Shown here: positions 25,545 to 34,618 of the stretch, one piece after another
Numbering within the stretch: the stretch's first letter is position 1
Layout of the letters: every line of letters starts with the position of its first letter
NCBI RefSeq assembly: GCF_023897065.1
Contig: NZ_JAMHIV010000014.1
Span: 62,001-126,000, forward strand
Length of the DNA: 64,000 bases
Reading direction: 5' to 3'
From: Crossiella sp. SN42
Lineage (GTDB): Bacteria; Actinomycetota; Actinomycetes; Mycobacteriales; Pseudonocardiaceae
Notes under the pieces: model-generated
Told to the model about the DNA's origin: nothing
The model's input: only the letters and a program-made list of their open reading frames with translations
The model's database searches: none
Program-made: the position numbers and the translations under genes

Positions 25545-26306
25545 TCAGCGGCCGCGTCCGCCGTGGAAGTGGATGCCGCCCCTGACCTCACCGGCCTGGA
25601 TGCTGTCCCGCATGGTGCCGTTGACCTGGTTCACCACGCCGCCGCCTGCCGCGGAGAGGGCGGGGCCGCCCGCCGCGGCCGGCGACGGCGCGGGCCCGGC
25701 TTCGGCGAAGCTGAGCAGGGTGGCGGCCTCGAAGTGCGGCACCCTGATCCAGGCGGTGCTCGCGGTTTCCTTGTGCTGGAAGGAGATCTGGCCGAAGTCG
25801 CGCTGGCGGACCAGTTCGGTGTACGGGCCGCTGAAGACGTCCTGGTAGGCCTTGGCGGAGATGATCAGGCCGGTGCTGAACTCCAGCGGGCTGGCCTCGG
25901 CGCAGCGGCTGACCACCTGGCGGAAGACCTTGGCGTCCAGCATGCGCGCGCAGTCGACGTTGGTGCGGTGCAGGCCCTCGTGGCCGGGCAGCGGGCCGAC
26001 GCCGACCGAGATGCGCAGCCGGACGTCCGGCTTCCGCCAGCGGTTGTGCTCGGCGGCCAGGTCGTCGAGCACCTGGGTGGCGTCGATGATGTCGCCGAGC
26101 AGCTCCTCGGGGAAGGCGGCCAGCAGGCCGTCGCCGGTGTGCTGCCAGTCCACCGCGTCGGCCTTCATCACCTGGCGACTGGCCAAGGCGGCGCCGATGA
26201 GCTCCTGCGTCTTCTGCGCCGCCACGTCGAGGTGGTAGCCGGGGTTGCTGCCGGAGTCGATCAGGTCGATACCGAGGACCGTCCGGTTCACGGGCAATCG
26301 AGGCAC
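25545..26306 (-). CDS. Cyclase-homology protein with RHIM-like C-terminal motif
   Basis: The 253-residue N-terminal part resembles a class III nucleotide cyclase fold: Asp14 in GIDLIDSG, Asp59 in HTGDGLLAAFP, RLRISVGVG, and Asn116/Arg121 in NVDCARML. A Pro/Ala-rich linker (about 200-224) leads to residues 225-249, which read VNGTMRDSIQAGEVRGGIHF. This fits the bacterial RHIM-like amyloid signalling motif (QAG-x-V-x-GG-x-H), normally paired with a STAND-type partner elsewhere. It lies 58 bp behind a CRP-like gene on the same strand. Substrate-selecting residues are not clear, so catalysis is uncertain. Confidence 0.6.
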   Translation of the reverse strand: MPRLPVNRTVLGIDLIDSGSNPGYHLDVAAQKTQELIGAALASRQVMKADAVDWQHTGDGLLAAFPEELLGDIIDATQVLDDLAAEHNRWRKPDVRLRISVGVGPLPGHEGLHRTNVDCARMLDAKVFRQVVSRCAEASPLEFSTGLIISAKAYQDVFSGPYTELVRQRDFGQISFQHKETASTAWIRVPHFEAATLLSFAEAGPAPSPAAAGGPALSAAGGGVVNQVNGTMRDSIQAGEVRGGIHFHGGRGR

Positions 26307-26364
26307 GCAGGGCAGTGTGCTGCGCGTCCTGGGCCACGTCTCCCTCGTCCCAGGGAGAAGCGGG

Positions 26365-27003
26365 TCAGGCCAGCTCGGCCAGGCGGCGCGGGTCGGGCAG
26401 CAGGTAGCGCAGGCGGCTGGTGCGCACCAGGCCCTCGGCGCGCAGCCGCTTGAGCGCGGCGTCCACGGTCTTGGCCGAGGCGCCCACGGACTGGGCCAGC
26501 TCCTTCTGGCTCATGCCGCGGATGGCCACCCCGTGCTCGGTCTGCTCACCCCGGGCGTCCGCCCAGCTCAGCAGCTGTTTGGCCACCCTGGTCGGCACGT
26601 CCTGGAAGGCCACCGACAGACCCCGGTGGTCGGCGTTGCGCAGCCGTCGTTGCAGGGTGGAGTTGACCAGCAGCAGCACGTCCTGGTTGGTGCGCATCAG
26701 GCTCAGGAACACCGCCCTGGGCACGTGCACCGCGCGGCCGGCGGTGTGCGCGATGACCGTCGCGCTGCGCGGCACCTCCTCGATCACGCCCAGCTCGCCG
26801 ATCAGCTCGCCCGGCCCGTAGAAGCCGGCGATCAGCTCGGTGCCGTTGCCGCCGGAGAGCAGCACCTTGACCAGGCCCTGCTCGATGAGCAGCACCTCGT
26901 CGCTCTCGGCGCCCTCGGACAGCAGGGTCTGTTGCCGGTGGAAGTCCCTTGGTCTGCCGTGTCGGCGCAGCACTGCGCGGACCGCGTCCTCCCTCGCCAT
27001 CAC
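26365..27003 (-). CDS. CRP/FNR-family transcription regulator (A)
   Basis: The 212-residue protein has an N-terminal cyclic-nucleotide-binding beta barrel. Its phosphate-binding cassette looks intact: PGELIGELG at 64-72 and Arg79-Ser80-Ala81 in PRSATV. The C-terminal winged helix is MSQKELAQSVGASAKTVDAA. It is probably co-transcribed with the cyclase-homology gene 58 bp downstream, so the pair could make and sense a nucleotide signal. No Cys cluster of the FNR type is present. Confidence 0.87.
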   Translation of the reverse strand: MMAREDAVRAVLRRHGRPRDFHRQQTLLSEGAESDEVLLIEQGLVKVLLSGGNGTELIAGFYGPGELIGELGVIEEVPRSATVIAHTAGRAVHVPRAVFLSLMRTNQDVLLLVNSTLQRRLRNADHRGLSVAFQDVPTRVAKQLLSWADARGEQTEHGVAIRGMSQKELAQSVGASAKTVDAALKRLRAEGLVRTSRLRYLLPDPRRLAELA

Positions 27004-27068
27004 CGCATCATCCCCGTCGGGTCAACCTGCCTGGGAGGGGCCGAGCGGGTGAACGCGGGCTGCTCCGG

Positions 27069-27629
27069 TCACCTGATCGAGCTATGTCCGCGCAGCGCCT
27101 GCTCGGTGCTGGCCAGGAACGCCTCCATCGCGGCGGTGACGCCGTCAAGATCACCGGTGGCCAGCAGGTCCAGCAGCAGGCCCCTGGTCACGGCCAGGCC
27201 GAGGCGGGCCTGCGCGCGGGCGGCGTCTTCCGGGAAACCGTTGGCGCGCAACCACTCCGTCATCGGCTCGGTCCAGGAGGAGACGATGCCGTCGAGCAGT
27301 TCGGTGGTGCCGGGGCGGCCCTGCAGGGCCTGGCCGTACAGCTCGAAGAACAACCGGATCGACGGGGCCAGCGCGGGATCGGTGAGGCGGCGCCAGAACT
27401 CGCGGGGCGCGGTGGTCGGGTCCAGCTCGGCGAAGGCGGCGCGCTGGCGGCGCTCGACCTCGCGGACCACCTCCACCAGCAGGCCCTCCTTGGAGCCGAA
27501 GTGGTAGATCAGCATCCGGTGGCTGCTGCCCAGCGCGGTGGCCAGCTGCCGCAGGCTCAGCTCGCCGATGCCGTGCTCGCTGACCCAGGCCACCGCCGCG
27601 GCCAGCAGTTTCTCCTTCGCCGCCGACAC
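27069..27629 (-). CDS. TetR-family repressor (A)
   Basis: The 186-residue protein starts at a GTG. The N-terminal HTH is LSLRQLATALGSSHRMLIYH, followed by FGSKEGLL. The C-terminal ligand domain is helical. It is divergent from the SRPBCC gene at 27699, and the 69-bp gap holds two overlapping palindromes, so it probably represses that gene and itself. Confidence 0.87.
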   Translation of the reverse strand: MSAAKEKLLAAAVAWVSEHGIGELSLRQLATALGSSHRMLIYHFGSKEGLLVEVVREVERRQRAAFAELDPTTAPREFWRRLTDPALAPSIRLFFELYGQALQGRPGTTELLDGIVSSWTEPMTEWLRANGFPEDAARAQARLGLAVTRGLLLDLLATGDLDGVTAAMEAFLASTEQALRGHSSIR

Positions 27630-27654
27630 CGGTCATCCCTTCCACCGTGGTGAA

Positions 27655-27672
27655 CCATATGGTACATGTACC
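27655..27672. promoter_or_regulatory. Overlapping palindromes, candidate TetR operator
   Basis: CCATATGG (27655-27662) and GGTACATGTACC (27661-27672) are perfect palindromes sharing two bases, midway between the divergent TetR and SRPBCC genes. A second partial GGTAC half-site follows at 27677. This is a natural operator position. Confidence 0.5.
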
Positions 27673-27698
27673 GACTGGTACACGAGGGAGGGTCTGAC

Positions 27699-28133
27699 AT
27701 GGCGGTGCAGCGGGTCGACGTCCGGGTGCGCGCGGCGGCGACGCCGGCCGCGGTCTACGCGCTGGTGCGCAGCGGGTCGAGCTGGCCGGACTGGGCGCCG
27801 TTCACCGGCTTCGAGCTGGAGCGCCCCGGCGAGCAGGGCGCGGAGAGCGTGGGCGCGATCCGGGTGTTCCGCCGGGGGAAGAAGATCACCAGGGAGCAGG
27901 TGGTGGAGCTGGTGCCCGAGCGCAGGCTCGGCTACACGCTGCTGTCCGGGCTGCCGCTGCTGGACTACCGGGCCAACGTCGACCTCGCGCCCGTCGACGG
28001 CGGCACCGAGATCCACTGGCACTCCAGCTTCCGGCCGCGCTTCCCCGGCACCGGCTGGCTGTTCCGCATGGTGCTGCGCGCGTTCATCCTGCGCTGCGCA
28101 CTGGGCCTGGCCGAGCACGCGGGCCGCCGGTAG
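27699..28133 (+). CDS. SRPBCC-family protein
   Basis: The ATG at 27699 follows GAGGGAGG and gives 144 residues. VRVRAAATPAAVYALVRSGS and GSSWPDWAPFTGFELERPG are the first strand-helix elements of the polyketide cyclase/SRPBCC fold. IRVFRRGKKITREQVVELVP and the C-terminal long helix complete it. Such domains bind hydrophobic ligands. Control by the divergent TetR gene suggests the ligand or its source is inducible; nothing shows which. Confidence 0.8.
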   Translation: MAVQRVDVRVRAAATPAAVYALVRSGSSWPDWAPFTGFELERPGEQGAESVGAIRVFRRGKKITREQVVELVPERRLGYTLLSGLPLLDYRANVDLAPVDGGTEIHWHSSFRPRFPGTGWLFRMVLRAFILRCALGLAEHAGRR

Positions 28134-28232
28134 TCACTGGGGTTTGCCGCAGTCTTTCCGTGCGGGTTGCCCACCGTGATCGGAAGGTCTGCCTCAGGGT
28201 GGTCTCAGCGCCGGGTTCCTAGTGTGGACATC

Positions 28233-28847
28233 ATGTTCGACGGAATCATCAACTGGGTCACCGACCTCATGACCACCCTGGGCGCACCCGGCGCGGGCCT
28301 GGCCATCGCGCTGGAGAACCTGTTCCCGCCGCTGCCCAGCGAGGTTTTCCTGCCGCTGGCCGGGTTCACCGCCAGCCGGGGCGGGATGGGCCTGCTCGCC
28401 GCGATCATCTGGACCACGGTGGGCTCGGTGGTCGGCGCGCTGGCCCTGTACTACATCGGCGCGCTGCTCGGCCGGGACCGCACCCGCGCGATCGCGGCCA
28501 AGCTGCCGCTGGTGAAGGTGGCCGACCTGGACCGCACCGAGGCCTGGTTCGCCAGGCACGGCTACAAGGCGGTGTTCTTCGGCCGGATGATTCCGATCTT
28601 CCGCAGCCTGGTCTCGGTGCCGGCGGGCATCGAACGCATGCGGCTGGGGGCGTTCCTGCTGTTCACCGCGCTGGGCAGCCTGATCTGGAACACCGTGTTC
28701 GTGCTCGCCGGCTACTACCTCGGCGAGAACTGGACGCTGGTGGAGACCTACGCGGGGGTGCTGTCCAAGGGCGTGCTGGTGGTGGTCGGTGTGGCCGTGC
28801 TGGTGTTCGTGGTCTCCCGCCTGCGCCGCAGCAAGCAGCGGGCCTAA
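28233..28847 (+). CDS. DedA-family membrane protein
   Basis: The ATG at 28233 gives 204 residues. LENLFPPLPSEVFLPLAGF is the DedA re-entrant loop signature, and FARHGYKAVFFGRMIPIFRS with VSVPAG is the second conserved block. There are about five membrane segments. DedA proteins take part in undecaprenyl phosphate or phospholipid flipping. The stop overlaps by four bases with the opposing response regulator gene. Confidence 0.9.
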   Translation: MFDGIINWVTDLMTTLGAPGAGLAIALENLFPPLPSEVFLPLAGFTASRGGMGLLAAIIWTTVGSVVGALALYYIGALLGRDRTRAIAAKLPLVKVADLDRTEAWFARHGYKAVFFGRMIPIFRSLVSVPAGIERMRLGAFLLFTALGSLIWNTVFVLAGYYLGENWTLVETYAGVLSKGVLVVVGVAVLVFVVSRLRRSKQRA

Positions 28848-29488
28848 CTCCCGAGATAGCGCAGGATCGCCAGCACCCGGCGGCTGTACCCGGTGGTGTG
28901 CGAGAGGTCGAGTTTGTCGAAGATCGAGTTCACGTGCTTCTCCACCGCGCTCTGCGAGATGTGCAGCGCGGTGGAGATGCTCGCGTTGGTGTGGCCCTGC
29001 GCCATGTGCCGCAGGACCTCCCGTTCCCGTTCGGTGAGCCTGGTCAGGGGGTCGGTGTGAGTGGTGCGGGCCAGCAGCTGGCGGACCACCTCGGGGTCGA
29101 AGGCGGCCCGGCCGGAACCGACCCGGTCCAGCGCGTCCAGGAACTCGCCGACCTGGGCCACCCGGTCCTTGAGCAGGTAGCCAACCCTGGCGCTGTCCCC
29201 GGTGAGCAGCTCGGTGGCGTAGCGCTTCTCCACGTACTGGCTCAGCATCAGCACGCCCACCTCCGGCCAGCGGGACCGGATCTCCAGCGCCGCCTGGAGT
29301 CCCTCGGCGGTGTGCGTCGGCGGCATCCGGACGTCGATCACGCACACGTCCGGCTGCTCACGGGCCACCGCGGCCAGCAGGGCGGCGCCGTCGCCGACCG
29401 CGGCGAGCACCTGGTGGCCCTCCTCCACGAGCAGGCGCACCAGGCCTTCCCGCAACAGGATCGAGTCGTCGGCGAGGATCAGGCGCAT
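28844..29488 (-). CDS. NarL/LuxR-family response regulator (A)
   Basis: The 214-residue protein starts at the ATG at 29488. The receiver domain has the Asp7-Asp8 pair, phospho-acceptor Asp52 in CVIDVRMPP and Lys in GYLLKDR. The LuxR-type HTH is LTEREREVLRHMAQGHTNAS, then IEKHVNSIF-like SAVEKHVNSIFDKL. It overlaps the sensor kinase gene by ten bases and is its partner. Confidence 0.93.
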   Translation of the reverse strand: MRLILADDSILLREGLVRLLVEEGHQVLAAVGDGAALLAAVAREQPDVCVIDVRMPPTHTAEGLQAALEIRSRWPEVGVLMLSQYVEKRYATELLTGDSARVGYLLKDRVAQVGEFLDALDRVGSGRAAFDPEVVRQLLARTTHTDPLTRLTEREREVLRHMAQGHTNASISTALHISQSAVEKHVNSIFDKLDLSHTTGYSRRVLAILRYLGS

Positions 29489-30657
29489 GGCAGGCTGGCT
29501 CCGATGAGGGTGCCGCCGCCGAGCGGACTGCGCACCCGGAACTCGCCGTCCATGGCCGCCACCCGCTGGGCGAGGCCGGAGAGCCCGCCGCCGTCCGGAT
29601 CGGCGCCGCCGACCCCGTCGTCGGCGACCTCCACCAGCAGGGTGCCGGTGGAGGCGAGATGGGTGAGCCGTACGTCGAGCGTGGCGGCGTTGGCGTGTTT
29701 GGTGGCGTTGGTGACCGCCTCGCACACGATGAAGTACGCGGCGGCCTCCACCCGCGCGGGCGGGCGCTCCGGCGGGAGCTGGCAGGAAACGGTGGTGCGC
29801 AAGGGAGAACCCTCGACCACCCGGGCGATCGCCTCGGGCAGGCCCAGGTTGTCCAGCGCGGTGGGGTAGACCCGCCAGGCGACCTCGCGCAGGTCGTTGA
29901 GGATCTCCTGGCACTCCTGATGTGCCTGGGCCAGCAGGGTTTCCGCGCGGGCGGCGTCACCGCCGCGGCGGGCCCGGCCGATCAGCAGGCCGAGCGCGAC
30001 CAGGCGCTGCTGCACGCCGTCGTGCAGGTCGCGTTCGATCCGGCGGCGCTCGGCGTCCACCGCCTGCACGATCCCGGCGCGGGTCTCGGTCAGGGACTGG
30101 ATGCGCTGCCGCAGCTCCTCGGGGCTCAGGCCGAGGAACTCGCGGACCAGCCGTCGCTCCACAATGGACAGCGCGTACAACCCTTGCAGGGCGAGGTAGA
30201 GCAGCACCAGTCCGGGCAGGCTCAGCGCGAGCAGCGACTCGGTGGTGACCCGACCGGCGGGGTTGCCGGTGAAGATGCTGCCGCCGGTGATCCAGGCGCC
30301 CACGCTGGCCACCGCGGTCAGCACGCCGTAGACCAGCAGCAGCAGGATGACCCCCACCGCCAGGCCGACCGGCACCCGGACCAGCAGGTACATCCACGGG
30401 CGGCGCTGCCGGTCGTCCTCGACCTCGCCGCCGCCGAAGAACCTGGCCACCCGGCGGCCCTCCAGCCGGGACAGCCTGCGCGCGCCCTTCTCCAGGCGCT
30501 CGGCCGACCGCTGCCGGGCGCTGGGCCACAGCAGCAGCGACAGGTGCAGCAGGCCGGCCAGGACCAGGTAGCCGAGCTCGGCCAGGGCGGACAGCGCGCC
30601 GAGGGCCAGTCCCGCCCCGATGCGCGCGGCGGCGGTGACGAAGGGCAGCAGACGCAC
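29479..30657 (-). CDS. NarL-type sensor histidine kinase (A)
   Basis: This is a 392-residue membrane kinase. Hydrophobic segments lie at about 15-45, 90-120 and 143-165. The HisKA_3 dimerisation box is ERRRIERDLHDGVQQRL with His212, and an HATPase_c domain follows (FIVCEAVTNATKHANA, VEVADDGVGGADPDGGGL). No large extracellular sensor is present, so it may sense the membrane or cell envelope, as in LiaS- or DesK-like kinases. It is translated ahead of and overlapping the response regulator. Confidence 0.92.
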   Translation of the reverse strand: MRLLPFVTAAARIGAGLALGALSALAELGYLVLAGLLHLSLLLWPSARQRSAERLEKGARRLSRLEGRRVARFFGGGEVEDDRQRRPWMYLLVRVPVGLAVGVILLLLVYGVLTAVASVGAWITGGSIFTGNPAGRVTTESLLALSLPGLVLLYLALQGLYALSIVERRLVREFLGLSPEELRQRIQSLTETRAGIVQAVDAERRRIERDLHDGVQQRLVALGLLIGRARRGGDAARAETLLAQAHQECQEILNDLREVAWRVYPTALDNLGLPEAIARVVEGSPLRTTVSCQLPPERPPARVEAAAYFIVCEAVTNATKHANAATLDVRLTHLASTGTLLVEVADDGVGGADPDGGGLSGLAQRVAAMDGEFRVRSPLGGGTLIGASLPCA

Positions 30658-30808
30658 AGCGTGAGGTTAGTGGCCAGGGCCGTTCGGGGGACTGCGGAAA
30701 ACCACAAGAGTGACCGGCGGCGACCTCTTTGGACGATTGACCAGCTCAGGCGGGCGAACCTAGCGTCGGTGCCGACGGAGTATGGCCGGTCTCACAGCGA
30801 GGTGCGAC

Positions 30809-31699
30809 ATGTCGGTAGGCGTTGTGGGTCGGCTGGGCGTCATCGGCACGGTGGCGGTCGCCGCGGCCGCGCTGTTCGCCTCCGGGGCGGAGGCCGCGGT
30901 CCGCCAGGTGCGGCACTACGTGGCGCTGGGTGACTCGTTCACCTCGGGGCCGCTGATCCCGCTGCCGAGGCTGAACCCGTTGGGCTGCGCGCGGTCCACC
31001 GAGAACTACCCGAGCCTGCTGAACCGGCGGATCCGGCCGGGCCGGTTCACCGACATCAGCTGCGGAGCCGCGGACAGCACCCACATGACCGAGCCGCAGT
31101 CGGTGCCGCTGGGCCGCAACCCCGCCCAGTTCTCCGCGCTGACCAAGGACACCGACCTGGTCACGGTCAGCATCGGCGGCAACGACTTCAGCGTCTTCGG
31201 CGACACCATCAGCACCTGCGCGCGGCTGCGGCCGAGCGATCCGGGCGGCGCGCCCTGCGCGAAGCACTTCGGCGACGAGCTGAGCAAGCGGATCGGCCAG
31301 ACCGAGGGCCGGGTGCTGACCGTGCTGCGCGGTATCCGGGAGCGCTCGCCCAAGGCCAGGGTGCTGGTGGTCGGCTACCCGAGGATCGCCCCGGCCAGCG
31401 GCACCTGCCCCTCGGTGCTGCCCTTCGCCACCGGCGACTACCCGTTCCTGGACAGCGTGGAGCAGCAGCTCAACGCGGCGCTGCGGCGCGCGGCCGGGGC
31501 GAACGGGGACACCTTTGTGGACACCTACGCGCCCTCGCTGCACCACGACGCGTGCAAGCCGCGCGGGGTGGCCTGGGTGAACGGGCAGCACATCGACCTG
31601 CTGGCCGCGGCGCCGTACCACCCGTTCCGGACCGGCATGGTGGGTGTGGCCGACGCGGTGCAGCGGGCGCTGACCACCGCGAAGGCCCGCAGGGGCTGA
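30809..31699 (+). CDS. Secreted SGNH/GDSL esterase
   Basis: The ATG at 30809, preceded by GCGAGGTG, gives 296 residues beginning with a signal peptide (MSVGVVGRLGVIGTVAVAAA, ending ASGAEA). The GDS nucleophile block is VALGDSFTSGPLIP, block III is SIGGNDF, and the late catalytic His is in APYHPF. Six Cys in the mature part suggest disulfides. This is the type of extracellular lipase/esterase common in actinomycetes. An upstream in-frame ATG at 30782 lacks a ribosome site. Confidence 0.88.
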   Translation: MSVGVVGRLGVIGTVAVAAAALFASGAEAAVRQVRHYVALGDSFTSGPLIPLPRLNPLGCARSTENYPSLLNRRIRPGRFTDISCGAADSTHMTEPQSVPLGRNPAQFSALTKDTDLVTVSIGGNDFSVFGDTISTCARLRPSDPGGAPCAKHFGDELSKRIGQTEGRVLTVLRGIRERSPKARVLVVGYPRIAPASGTCPSVLPFATGDYPFLDSVEQQLNAALRRAAGANGDTFVDTYAPSLHHDACKPRGVAWVNGQHIDLLAAAPYHPFRTGMVGVADAVQRALTTAKARRG

Positions 31700-31706
31700 G
31701 GCGCGC

Positions 31707-32780
31707 TCAGCCCTTGGCCGCGGCGAAGGCCAGGCCCATCCGCAGGGCCGCGGCCGCCTCCAGCGCGGCGTCCCGGCCGGTGTGGCCGATGCCGAGCACG
31801 TTGGCGAAGCCGTGGATCAGGCCGTGGTGGCGGCGCAGGAACACCGGCACGCCGGCCTTGCTCAGCTTGTCCGCGTACTCCTCGCCCTCGTCCCGCAGCG
31901 GGTCGAAGCCGGCGGTGGCCAGGTAGGCGGGCGGCAGGCCGGAGAGGTCCTCGGCGAGCAACGGCGAGGCGCGCGGGTCCAGCTGGTCCTCGGCCGAGCG
32001 CAGGTACTGGTCCTGGTACCAGTCCATCTTCTCCGAGGTGAGCACAAAACCGGTGCCGAACAGGCGGCGGGACTCCCTGCGCACGGAGAAGTCGACCGCC
32101 GGGTAGATCAGCAGCTGGAAGGCGGGCACCGGGTCGCCCGCGGCCTTGGCCTGCTGGGCGGTGACCGCGGCCAGGTTGCCGCCCGCGCTGTCCCCGCCGA
32201 CCGCGATCTGGTCCGGGTGCAGGCCGAGGCTGTCCGCGTTGGCCACCGCGTACCGGTAGACCGCGAGCGCGTCCTCGGTGGCGGCCGGGAACTTGTGCTC
32301 GGGGGCCAGCCGGTAGTCCGCGGAGAGCACCGCCACCCCGGCGTGCACGGCCAGGTAGCGGCACAGGTTGTCGTGGGTCTCCAGGTCGCCGACCACCCAG
32401 CCGCCGCCGTGGTAGAAGACCAGCGCGCCGGCCTGGGCGGGCAGCCCGGCAGGCAGGTAGACCCTGGTCCGGATCGGCCCGCCGGGGCCGGGCACGCTCA
32501 GCTCGCGCACCTGCGCCACCTCCAGCGCCGTGCCGCCGATCACCGCCGCGGTCCGGCGCAGCCCGCGCCTGGCCTCGATGACCGAACCGGCGCTGAGCGG
32601 GTTCTCCTTGGCCAGGTTCATCAGCTTCAGCATGGACTGCACCTCGGGGTGCAGCTGCTGGCCGTCGATCACGGTGGGGCGGCCGCCGATGGCGCGCTGC
32701 GCGGGGGCGGGCAGGGCGCCGACCGCGGCGGCCACGCCGCGTTCGACCAGTTCGCGCAGGGCCGGGCGAGGAGAGGTCAT
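31707..32780 (-). CDS. HSL-family alpha/beta hydrolase (esterase)
   Basis: The ATG at 32780 gives 357 residues. The hormone-sensitive-lipase family oxyanion motif is FYHGGGWVVGD, the nucleophile elbow is GGDSAGGNLA, and the catalytic His is in HHGLIHGF. There is no signal peptide, so it is intracellular. It hydrolyses short-chain esters. It is convergent with the secreted esterase, with seven bases between stops. Confidence 0.9.
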   Translation of the reverse strand: MTSPRPALRELVERGVAAAVGALPAPAQRAIGGRPTVIDGQQLHPEVQSMLKLMNLAKENPLSAGSVIEARRGLRRTAAVIGGTALEVAQVRELSVPGPGGPIRTRVYLPAGLPAQAGALVFYHGGGWVVGDLETHDNLCRYLAVHAGVAVLSADYRLAPEHKFPAATEDALAVYRYAVANADSLGLHPDQIAVGGDSAGGNLAAVTAQQAKAAGDPVPAFQLLIYPAVDFSVRRESRRLFGTGFVLTSEKMDWYQDQYLRSAEDQLDPRASPLLAEDLSGLPPAYLATAGFDPLRDEGEEYADKLSKAGVPVFLRRHHGLIHGFANVLGIGHTGRDAALEAAAALRMGLAFAAAKG

Positions 32781-32870
32781 GACCCCGATGCTACCCACGA
32801 GTAGTGCCCTTGGGCAGACAGGCGAACGGGGCGCGGCCCCCCGGCCCGCGCCCCGCTCAGTCGTGCTCGA

Positions 32871-34541
32871 TCACTCCGCGATGGTCCAGTCGCCGATCCG
32901 GGACCAGCTCGACCAGCCGTCGCCGAAGGTGTGCCACACGTGCATGAGCTCACCCTGGGAGCCCCGGCCGAAGACCTCCACGGTCCGGGTGTTCGCCTCG
33001 TAGATGGCCACCGGCTTGCCGGTGAACTTCCAGTCCGAGTGCAGCGTCTCCCAGTCCGACCAGCCCGCGCCGTAGCCGTGCCAGACGTGCATCAGCTCGC
33101 CCTGGGAACCGCGGGCGAAGACCTCGGTGGTCGTGGTGCTCGGGTCGTAGACCGCGACCGGGTCGCCGGCCAGCTTCCAGCCGCCGCCGATGACCTCCAG
33201 GCCGGTCCAGCCCTTGCCCGGCGGGTGCCAGGCGTGCACGAGCTGGTCGGCGGTGTTGCGGGCGAAGACCTCGATGGTCTTGGTGCTGGCCTCGTACACC
33301 GGGAACGGGGCGCCGGTGATCGCGCCGCCGCTGATCACCTCGAAGCCGGACCAGCCGGCGCCCGGCGGGTGCCAGGCGTGCATCAGCTCGCCCTGGGCGC
33401 CGCGGGCGAAGACCTCGGTGCTGCCGGTGCCCGGGTCGTAGACCGGCGCGGGGTCGCTGGCCAGCCGCCAGTCCGGGTTGATCGGCTCCAGCTTGGACCA
33501 GCCCTTGCCCGGCTCGTGCCAGGCGTGCACGAGCTGGTCGGCGGTGTTGCGGGCGAAGACCTCCACGGTCTTGGTGGCCGCGTCGTAGGTGGCGGCCGGC
33601 TCGCCCTTGAGCTTGGTGCCGCCGTCGATGACCTCCCAGTTCGCCCAGCCCTGGCCCGGCGGGTGCCAGGTGTGCACGAGCTCGTCGGCGCTGTTGCGGG
33701 CGAAGACCTCGGTGGTCTTGGTGCCCGCGTCGTAGATCGACACCGGGTTGCCGTTGAGCCGGTAGTCCGGCTGGTGGGCCTCCCAGGCCGACCACTTGCC
33801 GCCGGTGTTCCACACGTGGGCCAGCTCGCCCTTGGCGCCGCGGGCGAAGAACTCGGTGCTGGCCGTGCTGGGCTCGTAGACCGCCCGGTCGGAAGGCACG
33901 TTCACCCCGCCGCCCTTCGGGTCGCCGAGGGCGTCCACGATGAGCTGGGCGTCGGCGGCCTCGGGCTGGTAGCGCTCGGGGAAGGCCGAACGCTGCACCC
34001 GCTGGCAGACCTTGCCGATCTCCTCCTTGTTCCAGGAGCCCTTGGGGTAGAAGCGTTCCATCGTGTCGAAGAACTTGTAGGCGGAGATCTTCGGGTTGAG
34101 CCGCTCCTCGCGCGGCCCCCAGGAGTCCAGCTGCTGGAACAGCCCGACGCTGCTGGCGTGGCCGCCGTCATAGTTGCGCATGGTGGTCTCCACGATGATC
34201 GTGGCGACCGCGATGGTGGCGGCCCGGTTGTTCAGGCCCCGGTCGTAGGTGGCCCGCACGACCGCCCTGGCGCAGGACATCTCGTAGGCCTTGAGCGAAC
34301 CGCGCATCCGGCCGGTGATCCGGGCGTTGAGGTCCCTGGCCATGGCCTCGTCGGTGGCGCTGGGACCGGCGGGGTCACAGGCCACGATCGGCAGGGCCTC
34401 GGCGGCCAGGTTTTCGGCGTTGGACTCGGGGGACCGGGTCTCGCCGGGATCGGCGCCGGCGATCGGACTGAGGAACAATCCGCTCGCGGCGGTCAGCGCG
34501 ACGGTGGAACCCGCCAGCAGCCGGTGTAATTTCCGGGACAT
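32871..34541 (-). CDS. Secreted lysozyme-like hydrolase with seven-repeat propeller
   Basis: This 556-residue protein has a signal peptide (MSRKLHRLLAGSTVALTAAS) and an N-terminal domain (about 50-205) with VGLFQQLDSWGPREERLNP and AYKFFDTMERFYP, a pattern of transglycosylase-like domains. Residues about 215-556 form seven repeats of 47-49 residues, each with TxEVFAR, ELxHxWH and GWxxWE elements. Seven units fit a seven-bladed propeller of the PLL lectin type. It should bind cell-wall sugars and cut peptidoglycan outside the cell. It is paralogous to the next gene upstream in the propeller only. Confidence 0.82.
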   Translation of the reverse strand: MSRKLHRLLAGSTVALTAASGLFLSPIAGADPGETRSPESNAENLAAEALPIVACDPAGPSATDEAMARDLNARITGRMRGSLKAYEMSCARAVVRATYDRGLNNRAATIAVATIIVETTMRNYDGGHASSVGLFQQLDSWGPREERLNPKISAYKFFDTMERFYPKGSWNKEEIGKVCQRVQRSAFPERYQPEAADAQLIVDALGDPKGGGVNVPSDRAVYEPSTASTEFFARGAKGELAHVWNTGGKWSAWEAHQPDYRLNGNPVSIYDAGTKTTEVFARNSADELVHTWHPPGQGWANWEVIDGGTKLKGEPAATYDAATKTVEVFARNTADQLVHAWHEPGKGWSKLEPINPDWRLASDPAPVYDPGTGSTEVFARGAQGELMHAWHPPGAGWSGFEVISGGAITGAPFPVYEASTKTIEVFARNTADQLVHAWHPPGKGWTGLEVIGGGWKLAGDPVAVYDPSTTTTEVFARGSQGELMHVWHGYGAGWSDWETLHSDWKFTGKPVAIYEANTRTVEVFGRGSQGELMHVWHTFGDGWSSWSRIGDWTIAE

Positions 34542-34618
34542 CTTCTTGCTCTCCTGTTTTCGCGCAGGGTCGGGCTCGGGAAGAATTCGGGAGTTCAGGT
34601 GCGGAATAGCGGGCTGGA

